Assembly (NCBI RefSeq): GCF_013283195.1
Contig: NZ_JABEKT010000001.1
Coordinates: 1,770,509 to 1,834,508, forward strand
Direction of reading: 5' to 3'
DNA length: 64,000 nucleotides
From: Ensifer adhaerens
Lineage (GTDB): Bacteria; Pseudomonadota; Alphaproteobacteria; Rhizobiales; Rhizobiaceae
In this document: in pieces, positions 45,408-53,027 of the stretch
Layout: every line of letters starts with the position of its first letter
Numbering within the stretch: position 1 is the first letter of the stretch
Notes under the pieces: model-generated
What the model was told of the DNA's origin: nothing
Seen by the model: only the letters and a program-made list of their open reading frames with translations
Databases searched by the model: none
Made by a program: the position numbers and the translations under genes

Positions 45408-45991
45408 TCGTTGACCACGTGCTTCAGGCCGGCGCGGAAATAGTCGTAGCCGCTATAGAGCGTGATCGCCGCGGCGATCCACAGCAGGCCGATGCCGATC
45501 TCCGTCGTATAGGGCAGGATCTTGTCGCCGGCGGGGCCGGCCAGCAGAAACACGATTGCCACCATCTGGATCGTCGTCTTCCACTTGGCGATGCGCGTCA
45601 CCGGCACGCTGACCTTGAGCGCTGCCAGATATTCACGCAGGCCCGAAACGAGGATTTCGCGGCACAGGATGATGATGGCGGCCCAGATCGACCAGCCGGC
45701 AATCGTACCATCGGCGGCAACGAGCAGCAGGATCGATGCCACCAGCAGCTTGTCGGCGATCGGGTCGAGCATCTTGCCGATGTTCGACGTCTGCTTCCAT
45801 ATGCGGGCGAGATAGCCGTCGAAGAAGTCGGTGATCGAGGCGATGGCAAAGAGAGTGACCGCCGTCCAGCGCGCGAAATCCGAACTGTGCAGCCGGCCCT
45901 CGATGAAAAAGCAGAGCACGATCAGCGGCACGATCAGGATTCGGAAATAGGTGAGCAGATTGGGGATGCTGTAGGCGACGGGCGTGGGCAT
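45404..45991 (-). CDS. pgsA: CDP-diacylglycerol-glycerol-3-phosphate 3-phosphatidyltransferase
   Basis: Makes phosphatidylglycerol phosphate, the committed step to phosphatidylglycerol, in the inner membrane. The 195-residue protein has the CDP-alcohol phosphotransferase signature in DGYLARIWKQTSNIGKMLD followed by PIAD, with all four aspartates, plus about four to five membrane helices (first: YFRILIVPLIVLCFF). It precedes moaD with an ATGA overlap. Its product is the substrate for LpiA/MprF, encoded about 11 kb away. Confidence 0.94.
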   Translation of the reverse strand: MPTPVAYSIPNLLTYFRILIVPLIVLCFFIEGRLHSSDFARWTAVTLFAIASITDFFDGYLARIWKQTSNIGKMLDPIADKLLVASILLLVAADGTIAGWSIWAAIIILCREILVSGLREYLAALKVSVPVTRIAKWKTTIQMVAIVFLLAGPAGDKILPYTTEIGIGLLWIAAAITLYSGYDYFRAGLKHVVNE

Positions 45992-46113
45992 GGATTCGGG
46001 TTCTCTGTCTTCCTCGGAGGTACAGAATGACTTTGCGGCCCTCAGGTCAACAAATCATTGTGCGAAGGGTGTCATAATTGGCGCATCCCACCTGAACGTC
46101 GGGTGAACTGCCA

Positions 46114-46161
46114 CTGCATAATTCCCTTAATCGGCATCGATTTAGCGGCAAGATTATGCAG
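46114..46161. repeat. Inverted repeat between uvrC and pgsA
   Basis: Perfect 9-base arms CTGCATAAT (46114-46122) and ATTATGCAG (46153-46161) with a 30-base interior that itself contains the near-palindrome TTAATCG-GCAT-CGATTTA. It lies in the roughly 230 bases between the end of uvrC and the start of pgsA, same strand. Could be a regulator site or an RNA structure in the leader. Confidence 0.45.
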
Positions 46162-46221
46162 CACGCTTAAACCTTTGCAGCGCCATCCGCGCATCTTTGT
46201 CGATGGGTGGCACTGCCAAGG

Positions 46222-48246
46222 TCATTTTGCCGCGTCCTCGTGAAAATGCTCGTAGACCAGCCGCGCGACCGCCTCGGAAATCCCGTTGACCGCCATCAGG
46301 TCGCTCATGCCGGCGCGTGAAACGGCCTTGGCGGTGCCGAAATGGGTGAGCAATGCGCGCTTGCGCGTCGGCCCGATGCCGGCGATCTCGTCGAGCGGAT
46401 TTTTCACCATCTCCTTCTTGCGTCGGGCGCGGTGCGAGCCGATCGCAAACCGGTGCGCTTCGTCCCGCAGCCGCTGGATGAAATAGAGCACCGGATCGCG
46501 TGGCGGCAGGGTGAAGCTGTCGCGCCCAAGCGCGAAGAAGCGCTCGCGCCCGGCATCGCGGTCGACGCCCTTGGCGACACCGATCGCCGTCACGCAATCC
46601 TCGACATCGAGTTCCTTCAGGATCGCGCGCACGGCCGTCATCTGTCCCTGGCCGCCGTCGATCAGGATGACATCAGGCCAGGCGGGGAAGGCGGCATCCT
46701 CGGTAATCTCCGCCGTCCGGTCCGGCTTGCCCACTTCCTTCAGCAGGCGTGAGAAGCGACGGGTCATCACCTCCCGCATCATGCCGAAGTCGTCCCCGGG
46801 CGTGATGTCGGTCGATTTGATGTTGAACTTGCGATACTGGCCTTTGACGAAGCCTTCCGGGCCGGCGACCACCATGCCGCCGACGGCATTGGTGCCCATG
46901 ATATGCGAGTTGTCGTAGATCTCGATCCGGCGCGGCGCCCGTTCGAGCTTGAACGTCTCGGCAAAACCGTCGAGCAACCGCGATTGCGAGGCCGTTTCCG
47001 CCAGCTTGCGGCCATGGGCCTCGCGAGCGTTGGCAAGCGCATGATCGACAAGATCCTTTTTCTCGCCACGCTGCGGCACCTGGATCGCCACCTTGTAGCC
47101 GGACTTCTCGCTCAGCGCTTGACCGAGCAGTTCCTGTTCCTCGACCGCCTCGCACAAGAGGATCTGCCGTGGACAGGGCTTGTCGTCGTAGAACTGGGCG
47201 AGAAAGGCCGAAAGTACTTCTGCCGTCGGCAACGACGGATCGGCCTTCGGGAAATAGGCGCGGTTGCCCCAGTTCTGCCCGGTTCGGAAGAAGAACACCT
47301 GGATGCAGGAGGTACCGCCTTCGTGGTGGATTGCGAAGACATCAGCCTCTTCGACGCCGGCCGGGTTGATGCCCTGGTGGCTCTGCACGTGGCTGAGGGC
47401 GGCGAGCCGGTCGCGATAAAGGGCGGCACGCTCGAAGTCGAGGTTTTCCGAGGCCTCGCCCATTGCTGCCGCAATCGTCGCCTTCACCGCCTGGCTCTTG
47501 CCGGACAGGAAGTCCTTCGCCTCGGACACCAGTTCGGCATAGCCCTCATTGCTGATTTCGCCCGTACAGGGCGCCGCGCAGCGCTTGATCTGGTGCAGAA
47601 GACAGGGACGCGTGCGCGTTTCGAAGACGCTGTCGGTGCAGGTCCGCAACAGGAAGGCGCGCTGCAGCGAGTTGATCGTGCGACCGACGGCGCCCGCCGA
47701 GGCGAAGGGTCCGAAATAGTCGCCCTTTCGGCTGCGCGCGCCGCGGTGTTTGTAAAGGGCCGGTGCACGGCTGTCGCCTGTGACAAGGATGTAAGGAAAG
47801 GATTTGTCGTCGCGCAGAAGCACGTTGAAGCGCGGCCGAAGTCGCTTGATCAGGTTGGCTTCGAGCAGAAGCGCCTCGATCTCCGTGCGGGTGGTGACGA
47901 ATTCCATGTTCGCGGTCTCGCGAATCATCCGCGAAATGCGGTTGGAGTGGCCACGCCCTTGCGCGTAGTTGCCGACGCGCTTTTTCAGGCTGCGTGCCTT
48001 GCCCACATAAAGGACGTCGCCGTCCTCGTTGAACATGCGATAGACACCGGGGCCGTTCGGGAGCCGCTTGACGAAAGCCTGGATGAGTTCGGCGCCCTTG
48101 AGGCCTTCGACCTCATTGCGGTTTTCCGCCCATTCGATGGCCGGAGCCGCGGGGGCGCCTTCGGCGACCTCGATCAGGTCGTCGTCGTCCTCGGCATCGT
48201 TGCCGTCATAAAGGATGCCGCCGTCGGTCGGCACGCGTCCGTTCAT
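46222..48246 (-). CDS. uvrC: Excinuclease ABC subunit C
   Basis: Makes the dual incisions in nucleotide excision repair. The 674-residue protein has an acidic N-terminal extension of about 55 residues, the GIY-YIG nuclease ([20 protein letters not shown]), a UVR domain for UvrB contact, the RNase H-like second nuclease ([24 protein letters not shown]) and a C-terminal helix-hairpin-helix pair ([16 protein letters not shown]). It overlaps the upstream SDR gene by an ATGA. Confidence 0.96.
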   Translation of the reverse strand: MNGRVPTDGGILYDGNDAEDDDDLIEVAEGAPAAPAIEWAENRNEVEGLKGAELIQAFVKRLPNGPGVYRMFNEDGDVLYVGKARSLKKRVGNYAQGRGHSNRISRMIRETANMEFVTTRTEIEALLLEANLIKRLRPRFNVLLRDDKSFPYILVTGDSRAPALYKHRGARSRKGDYFGPFASAGAVGRTINSLQRAFLLRTCTDSVFETRTRPCLLHQIKRCAAPCTGEISNEGYAELVSEAKDFLSGKSQAVKATIAAAMGEASENLDFERAALYRDRLAALSHVQSHQGINPAGVEEADVFAIHHEGGTSCIQVFFFRTGQNWGNRAYFPKADPSLPTAEVLSAFLAQFYDDKPCPRQILLCEAVEEQELLGQALSEKSGYKVAIQVPQRGEKKDLVDHALANAREAHGRKLAETASQSRLLDGFAETFKLERAPRRIEIYDNSHIMGTNAVGGMVVAGPEGFVKGQYRKFNIKSTDITPGDDFGMMREVMTRRFSRLLKEVGKPDRTAEITEDAAFPAWPDVILIDGGQGQMTAVRAILKELDVEDCVTAIGVAKGVDRDAGRERFFALGRDSFTLPPRDPVLYFIQRLRDEAHRFAIGSHRARRKKEMVKNPLDEIAGIGPTRKRALLTHFGTAKAVSRAGMSDLMAVNGISEAVARLVYEHFHEDAAK

Positions 48247-49007
48247 TCCACTATCTCCCTGATGTCAGGCGTTTCCCAGGCGAGGTGCTGGCCGCCGTCC
48301 AGCGCGATCATCTGCCCGGTAATCGACGGCGTGTCGAACAGGAAGCGGATCGTCCGCCCGAATTCGCCGAGCGCCGGACCGCGCCTGAGAATCAGCGCAT
48401 CGACCTGTGCCTGGAAATCGCGCGGATCCTGTCGCTCGTTCGGCAAGGTCGGCCCTGGGCCGATGCCGTTGACGCGGATATCCGGCGCGAGTGCCTGAGC
48501 CATCGTTTGTGTTGCCGTCCACAAAGCGGACTTCGACAACATATAGGAATAAAAGCGCGGGTTTGGAGACCAGACGCGCTGGTCGATCACATTAACGACG
48601 AGGCCGGAGACGCCGCGCGGCAGCTGGCGGGCAAAGTCACGCGTGAGCAGGGACGGGGCTTTCACATGCAAGGCGAAATGCCGATCCCATACCGTTTCGT
48701 CGAAAGCATCGAGGCTATCCTTCTTGAACAACGAGGCATTGTTGACGATCAGGTCGATCGGTCCGAGCGCCCCGTTGACCTGCGCCATCAGCGCGGACGT
48801 TTCCTGGGTGTCCGTAAGGTCTGCCTTCACTGCAACGGCGCCGACGTCTTTTTTCGACAATGAGGCCGCAAGTGCCTCGGCCTCATCGAGCGAGCCGTTC
48901 GCGTGGATGGCGACCGCGAAGCCGTGCGCCGCGAGGTCTTCAACTATAGCCTTGCCGATCCGTTTGGCGCCACCGGTTACGAGTGCCACCTTCAGTGCTT
49001 TCTTCAA
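48243..49007 (-). CDS. SDR-family oxidoreductase upstream of uvrC
   Basis: Short-chain dehydrogenase of about 254 residues with the cofactor motif [18 protein letters not shown] and the YMLSKSALW active-site region (Y-x-x-x-K). I choose the TTG ending at 49007 (reading [13 protein letters not shown]) because the Rossmann strand follows at once and GGGA lies upstream; the open frame reaches 49094 but adds non-SDR residues. It resembles pteridine/folate-like reductases (the GGAKRIG form). It overlaps uvrC by four bases, so the pair is co-translated. Substrate unknown. Confidence 0.82.
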   Translation of the reverse strand: MKKALKVALVTGGAKRIGKAIVEDLAAHGFAVAIHANGSLDEAEALAASLSKKDVGAVAVKADLTDTQETSALMAQVNGALGPIDLIVNNASLFKKDSLDAFDETVWDRHFALHVKAPSLLTRDFARQLPRGVSGLVVNVIDQRVWSPNPRFYSYMLSKSALWTATQTMAQALAPDIRVNGIGPGPTLPNERQDPRDFQAQVDALILRRGPALGEFGRTIRFLFDTPSITGQMIALDGGQHLAWETPDIREIVE

Positions 49008-49372
49008 CGTTTCATCCCGCTTTTCGAATCTCCGTGCCAGCGGACGAAGATATAGGCAAGAAACGCCGCCCTGAAACTCTCCCTGATCAATCATTTCGCA
49101 AAAATTAATGGAATTCGCGTAAATTGTATTATTTTGAAGTTATATAGTATAGCTTTCGTTAATCTTGAATTATGGTTAATAAAATCCCTGTGGCGTGAAA
49201 GCAACATCAAACTTTGGACGTGATTGTGCCACCAAAATTTCACATTTTGGCTCTTGTGAATCCTCATTTGCTGGCCAATTTCAGCTCAACCGGGCGGGTT
49301 AATTGAAAGTTGTCCGATGTTTCATTGAGGGATCCCAACCCTTGGGGCATCGGTTCGTAAAGGAGAATATTT
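49008..49372 (+). promoter_or_regulatory. AT-rich leader upstream of the RopB-like porin gene
   Basis: The 365 bases between the divergent SDR and porin genes are much richer in A and T than the rest of the window, especially 49090-49200, with runs such as TTATATAGTATAG. A strong promoter and a long untranslated leader for the abundant porin mRNA are likely. No open frame of note is present. AGGAGAATATTT before the ATG serves as ribosome site. Confidence 0.6.
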
Positions 49373-50011
49373 ATGCGTACGCTCATCACCACCCTCATGG
49401 CTTCGGCCGTATCCCTCATCGCCTTCCAGGCCGCCCAGGCTGCAGACGCGATCGACGAAGTTCCGGCAGCTCCGGCAGCCGAGTACACCGAGCCGGCAGC
49501 CAAGAACTGGTCGGGCGCCTATGTCGGTGGTACCGCTGATTGGCACCATGGTCAGGCCGACGCGACCGGCAACAACACCGCAGCTGGTTTCGGTGGCGGT
49601 CTCTACGGCGGTTACAACATGCAGAGCGGCCAGATCGTATACGGCGGTGAAGCTGACGTCGGTTACTCCGGTCAGGACTCCACCAGCGGCGACCTGCGCA
49701 TGAAGCAGGGCGTCAACGGCTCGCTGCGCGCTCGCGTCGGTGTCGATCTGAACCCGGTTCTGCTCTACGGTACGGCAGGTCTCGCCGTTGGCCAGGCCAA
49801 GGCATCGAACTCGGCTGGCTCGGACAAGAACACCATGGTCGGCTGGACCGCTGGTGCTGGTGCCGAAACTTTCGTCACCGACAACATCACCGCACGCGTC
49901 GAATACCGTTACACCGACTACGGCTCGAAGGACTTCAACGTTGGCGGTACCAACGTATCGTCCGGTTACGACGAGCACAGCGTCCGCGTCGGTATGGGCG
50001 TCAAGTTCTGA
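49373..50011 (+). CDS. ropB: RopB-like outer-membrane beta-barrel protein
   Basis: A 212-residue outer-membrane protein with a signal peptide (ISFQ-type hydrophobic core, cleavage near AAQAAD), a short Pro/Ala-rich linker and an eight-stranded barrel of the OMP_b-brl type. Strand motifs are NWSGAYVGGTADW, GLYGGYNMQSGQIVYGGEAD and the closing strand SVRVGMGVKF with terminal phenylalanine. It matches the RopB group of rhizobial outer-membrane proteins, which support envelope stability. Codon use looks highly optimised, as expected for an abundant protein. A strong terminator follows. Confidence 0.88.
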   Translation: MRTLITTLMASAVSLIAFQAAQAADAIDEVPAAPAAEYTEPAAKNWSGAYVGGTADWHHGQADATGNNTAAGFGGGLYGGYNMQSGQIVYGGEADVGYSGQDSTSGDLRMKQGVNGSLRARVGVDLNPVLLYGTAGLAVGQAKASNSAGSDKNTMVGWTAGAGAETFVTDNITARVEYRYTDYGSKDFNVGGTNVSSGYDEHSVRVGMGVKF

Positions 50012-50032
50012 TCGGCTTCTGCCGGATCAAGG

Positions 50033-50058
50033 AAAAGGCCGGGGAGACCCGGCCTTTT
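50033..50058 (+). terminator. Terminator after the RopB-like gene
   Basis: Stem AAAAGGCCGGG (50033-50043) and CCCGGCCTTTT (50048-50058) around a GAGA loop, continuing into a T-tract to 50061. It also serves the convergent GST gene, whose stop begins at 50060. Confidence 0.92.
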
Positions 50059-50059
50059 T

Positions 50060-50650
50060 TTATGCCTTGAATTTGGAATATTCAGGAAAGTGCTTCTCGA
50101 ATTTGCTCGGCCAGTTCTTCAGCTTGGCGCGTCCCCGCTGCCATTCTCCGCTGAAGCGCAGCTCGACGTAGCGAAGCAATGCCGCGAGCGCGAAATGCCC
50201 GGCATGCAGCTTGGCTCCCGTCTTGGGCAGGTTTTCGTTCAGGTGGTCGAGGCCGCGTTCGACCTTGGTCCACTGCATGTCGATCCAGGGCTGATGCACC
50301 TTTTCCGGCGGGTGGATGCGCTTCTCGTAGACGATGGCCAGCAGGCAGTCACAGATGCCGTCACACAGCGCCTCGAGAATGTCGACGTCGGTGCGTTTCC
50401 CGCCATTCTTCGGGTAGAGCTTGCCCTTCGTTTCCCGGTCAATGAAGTTCATGATCGCACGGCTGTCGTAGATCGATTTGCCGTCGCCGGTGATCAGCGT
50501 CGGAATCTTGCCGAGCGGATTGCTGCCGATAAGCTCAGGCGAGTTGGCATTGGTGTCGGTCAGGGCGCTCTCCACCGCAAATCCGGCATAATGCGCAGCC
50601 ATGCGGACCTTGTTGGAGTAGGGGGACGTGGGCGAGTAGAGTATTTTCAT
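50060..50650 (-). CDS. Glutathione S-transferase family protein
   Basis: A 196-residue GST. The thioredoxin-like N-terminal domain starts MKILYSPTSPYSNKVRMAA, with NPLGKIPTLI and the glutathione-binding DSRAIMNFID; the C-terminal helical domain contains LCDGICDCLLAIVYEKR and ALAALLRYVELRF. The frame runs 32 codons upstream without family similarity. Substrate unknown. It is unrelated in position to the GST at 41341 and probably independent. Confidence 0.87.
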   Translation of the reverse strand: MKILYSPTSPYSNKVRMAAHYAGFAVESALTDTNANSPELIGSNPLGKIPTLITGDGKSIYDSRAIMNFIDRETKGKLYPKNGGKRTDVDILEALCDGICDCLLAIVYEKRIHPPEKVHQPWIDMQWTKVERGLDHLNENLPKTGAKLHAGHFALAALLRYVELRFSGEWQRGRAKLKNWPSKFEKHFPEYSKFKA

Positions 50651-50751
50651 CGAGCATCTTTCCCTTTCGCGCATGGCTCCCGACGAGAAAAACGGAAGGC
50701 CAGGCGCTGTTTCAAAATAGCAGGCCCCGTATGGTGCCCCCGGCATCGACG

Positions 50752-50853
50752 TAAAGCGCGTAGCGATCGTTCAGATCCGCTTGGCGCGCTTTAAGTTCTT
50801 GTCTTTACGCATGTCGCAATCGCAAAACCGCGGCACACTTTTGCGCGACATGC
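50752..50853. repeat. Double-hairpin intergenic palindromic element
   Basis: Two adjacent perfect 9-base inverted repeats: TAAAGCGCG (50752-50760) with CGCGCTTTA (50785-50793), and GCATGTCGC (50809-50817) with GCGACATGC (50845-50853). It sits between the start of the GST gene and the end of the RNase T2 gene. It is unlike copies A and B of the RIME-like element and resembles another palindromic repeat seen often in rhizobial genomes. Confidence 0.5.
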
Positions 50854-50854
50854 T

Positions 50855-51571
50855 TTAGGATGCCGGCGGCAGGATAACGGTGTCCCTTCGGCAGGCCTGG
50901 CGATCGACTTCCGGGCAGGGGCGGAAATTCAGCCCCTTGTCGAAGCAGATCCTGATTTCCTCCAGCCGCTTGTCCTCGCAGGTAACAGCGACCGCGTTGG
51001 TCGTCATGCCGGGATTTCTGGCCACGAAGCCCGCCTCTATCGCGCTGACGGAAAGCGAATTCTCCCGACGCGGTGTACTGAGTTCCTCCGGCAATACGAC
51101 GCGCTCACGCGCCGCCCGGGTGACGGCGAAATAGTCCTGCTGGCTGAGACCAGAGCAGGTGCCGTGCTTGCGCCATTGGTGCCCGATCAGCCCCATGGAC
51201 GGGATAAGGTCGAGATACTGGCGGCCAAGTGTCTCCGGTACGCGATCCGATTGCCGCGTCGGGCAGAAATCCGGGTAGCCTCGGTCGTTCTGCGGCCACA
51301 GCCCATGCACGATCAGCCCGCGATTGCTGCCTATCTTACATTGACCGGTTTTGCCGGACGGGTCGTTGTCGTCGCACCATGTTGGCGACCAGGAGAGTGA
51401 GAGAACATAGAAATCAAAGCCCTGGCCAACAGGGATGACAGCATCGGCTTTTGCTTGGTCCGGAGCTTGTGCCGGTGGCTTCTTCTGCGCGCTGTCGTCG
51501 CTGCAGCCCGCAAGTGCCAGCGCAAAGAAAAGCGCCGGCAGGAGCCGGCGCTGTCGGCAATGCGTTGGCAT
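50855..51571 (-). CDS. RNase T2-family lipoprotein
   Basis: A 238-residue secreted ribonuclease. The N terminus is a lipoprotein signal ending LAGC (Cys 23), followed by a Pro/Ala linker. The RNase T2 domain shows FYVLSLSWSPTWC, the first active-site motif VHGLWPQ (H89) and the second HQWRKHGTC (H131, K135, H136). The position normally occupied by a catalytic Glu in the second motif is Gln132 here. The start at the ATG ending at 51571 lies two bases after the upstream gene's stop; a longer frame to 51592 would overlap it. It would act on RNA in the periplasm or at the outer membrane. Confidence 0.87.
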   Translation of the reverse strand: MPTHCRQRRLLPALFFALALAGCSDDSAQKKPPAQAPDQAKADAVIPVGQGFDFYVLSLSWSPTWCDDNDPSGKTGQCKIGSNRGLIVHGLWPQNDRGYPDFCPTRQSDRVPETLGRQYLDLIPSMGLIGHQWRKHGTCSGLSQQDYFAVTRAARERVVLPEELSTPRRENSLSVSAIEAGFVARNPGMTTNAVAVTCEDKRLEEIRICFDKGLNFRPCPEVDRQACRRDTVILPPAS

Positions 51572-51573
51572 GA

Positions 51574-52020
51574 TCAGCGAAGCGAAGCGCAATGGGCGCC
51601 GTAGACGTACCAGGGATCAAGCCCGCCGACGCAGAATTCGATACTGCGGCCGATACCGGCAAAGCCCCAGTTGCGCTCGATAAGGTAATAGAGCGACCGC
51701 TGTTCTCCGTCGGTCATGACGGCTGTTGCGCGGCAGTATTCGCGCTCGACGCGGTGCGTGTAATCCCGCAGCTCAAGCCGGTTCTGGCCCATGTTGCGAA
51801 TCTCGGCAATCGAGAGATTGGCGTGCAGATAGTTCGCAGCCCTGTACTCGAACCGCGAGGTGATGAAACCGAGAACCGAGGCGTCGCCACAGACGCCTGC
51901 GCTATAGGACGTCGGCTGGTCGCGGTAAGTCCCGAGATAGTCGGCCGCCGTGGCGGCGGGCGCCGTCGCGGCGGCGATGGAAAGCGAGGCCAGAAGCGTT
52001 GCGGCGAACTTGCGAGTCAT
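51574..52020 (-). CDS. Secreted four-cysteine protein of unknown function
   Basis: A 148-residue protein with a signal peptide (FAATLLASLSIAAATAPAATAA, cleavage near ATAAD). The mature part has four cysteines (GVCGD, EYCRA, EFCVG, AHCAS) that could form two disulfides. It does not match a family I know by name; it resembles conserved rhizobial hypothetical proteins. Its stop is two bases before the RNase T2 start, so the two are translationally coupled and both exported. A role as partner or inhibitor of the RNase is possible but unproven. Confidence 0.75.
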   Translation of the reverse strand: MTRKFAATLLASLSIAAATAPAATAADYLGTYRDQPTSYSAGVCGDASVLGFITSRFEYRAANYLHANLSIAEIRNMGQNRLELRDYTHRVEREYCRATAVMTDGEQRSLYYLIERNWGFAGIGRSIEFCVGGLDPWYVYGAHCASLR

Positions 52021-52067
52021 GGGCGTCTCCCTGGATCGTCTCGCAAGATTGCGGCTTTCTGAGCCTT

Positions 52068-52940
52068 TCAGTCAAGGGCCCGGGTTGCTGCTTCTTCTCC
52101 ACGCAGCCAGAAGCAGCGCGATGACGCAAAACGGTCCTGTCCGAGCCGGGTTTTCAGGAAGGGCAACAGCACGTCGAGTTCGCCCTTGAGCGTGAAGGGC
52201 GGGTTGACGATGATCAGGCCCGAACCCGACAATCCGGTGGTTTCGCGGTCGCTGCGCACCGAGAGCTCGGCGCAAAGCATCTTCGGGATTTCGAGCGCCT
52301 TGAGCGCCTCATGGAAAGCCTTGATCGGCGCATTTTTTTTCAGGGCATACCACAGGCAGAAGGTGCCGCCGGCAAACCGGCGATAGCCCTTGGCGAGGCC
52401 GTCGGCCAACCGCTCGTATTCGCCCTCGATCTCGAACGGAGGGTCGACGAGGATCAGGCCGCGCTTTTCCTTTGGTGGCAGGTGAGCGCCGAGCGCCAAC
52501 CAGCCGTCAAGCTCGGTGACGCGGCTCTGGAAGTCGCCGTCGAAGAGCCGGTGCAGCGTTTCATAGTCATCCGGGTGCAACTCCATCGCCGACAGACGGT
52601 CCTGAGGGCGAAAGAGCATGCGGACCAGCTTCGGAGAGCCGGGATAACGCGTCAACTCCGTACCGGGGTTCAGCTCGCGAACGGTGGCGAGGTAAGGTTC
52701 GAGGATTGCGGCGATCGGCGCCGGAAGGTCGCCCTCGAGCAGCCGGCCGATACCGTCGCGCCATTCACCGGTTTTTTGAGCCTCTTCGCTCGACAGATCA
52801 TAGAGGCCGATGCCCGCATGGGTATCGAGGACCCGGAACGCCTTCTCCTTCTGCTGCAGATAGGTGACGAGCCGGGCCAGCACCGCATGCTTGAGAACAT
52901 CGGCGAAATTGCCCGCGTGGTAGATATGCCGATAGTTCAT
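52068..52940 (-). CDS. rlmJ: 23S rRNA (adenine-2030-N6)-methyltransferase
   Basis: Methylates A2030 of 23S rRNA. The 290-residue protein begins MNYRHIYHAGNFADVLKH, the canonical RlmJ start, and carries the N6-adenine methyltransferase motif ILVDPPFEIEGEY plus FRVLDTHAGIGLYDL in the SAM-binding region. Length is normal. It is divergent from the molybdopterin oxidoreductase with about 87 bases between the starts. Confidence 0.94.
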   Translation of the reverse strand: MNYRHIYHAGNFADVLKHAVLARLVTYLQQKEKAFRVLDTHAGIGLYDLSSEEAQKTGEWRDGIGRLLEGDLPAPIAAILEPYLATVRELNPGTELTRYPGSPKLVRMLFRPQDRLSAMELHPDDYETLHRLFDGDFQSRVTELDGWLALGAHLPPKEKRGLILVDPPFEIEGEYERLADGLAKGYRRFAGGTFCLWYALKKNAPIKAFHEALKALEIPKMLCAELSVRSDRETTGLSGSGLIIVNPPFTLKGELDVLLPFLKTRLGQDRFASSRCFWLRGEEAATRALD

Positions 52941-53027
52941 GAGGGCCGCCGATGGCTGTTATCAATTGTTTCGATGGATGGGCGTTTGGCTCTTTGAGCC
53001 CGATTGTCGATGCCATATAGAAAAGCC

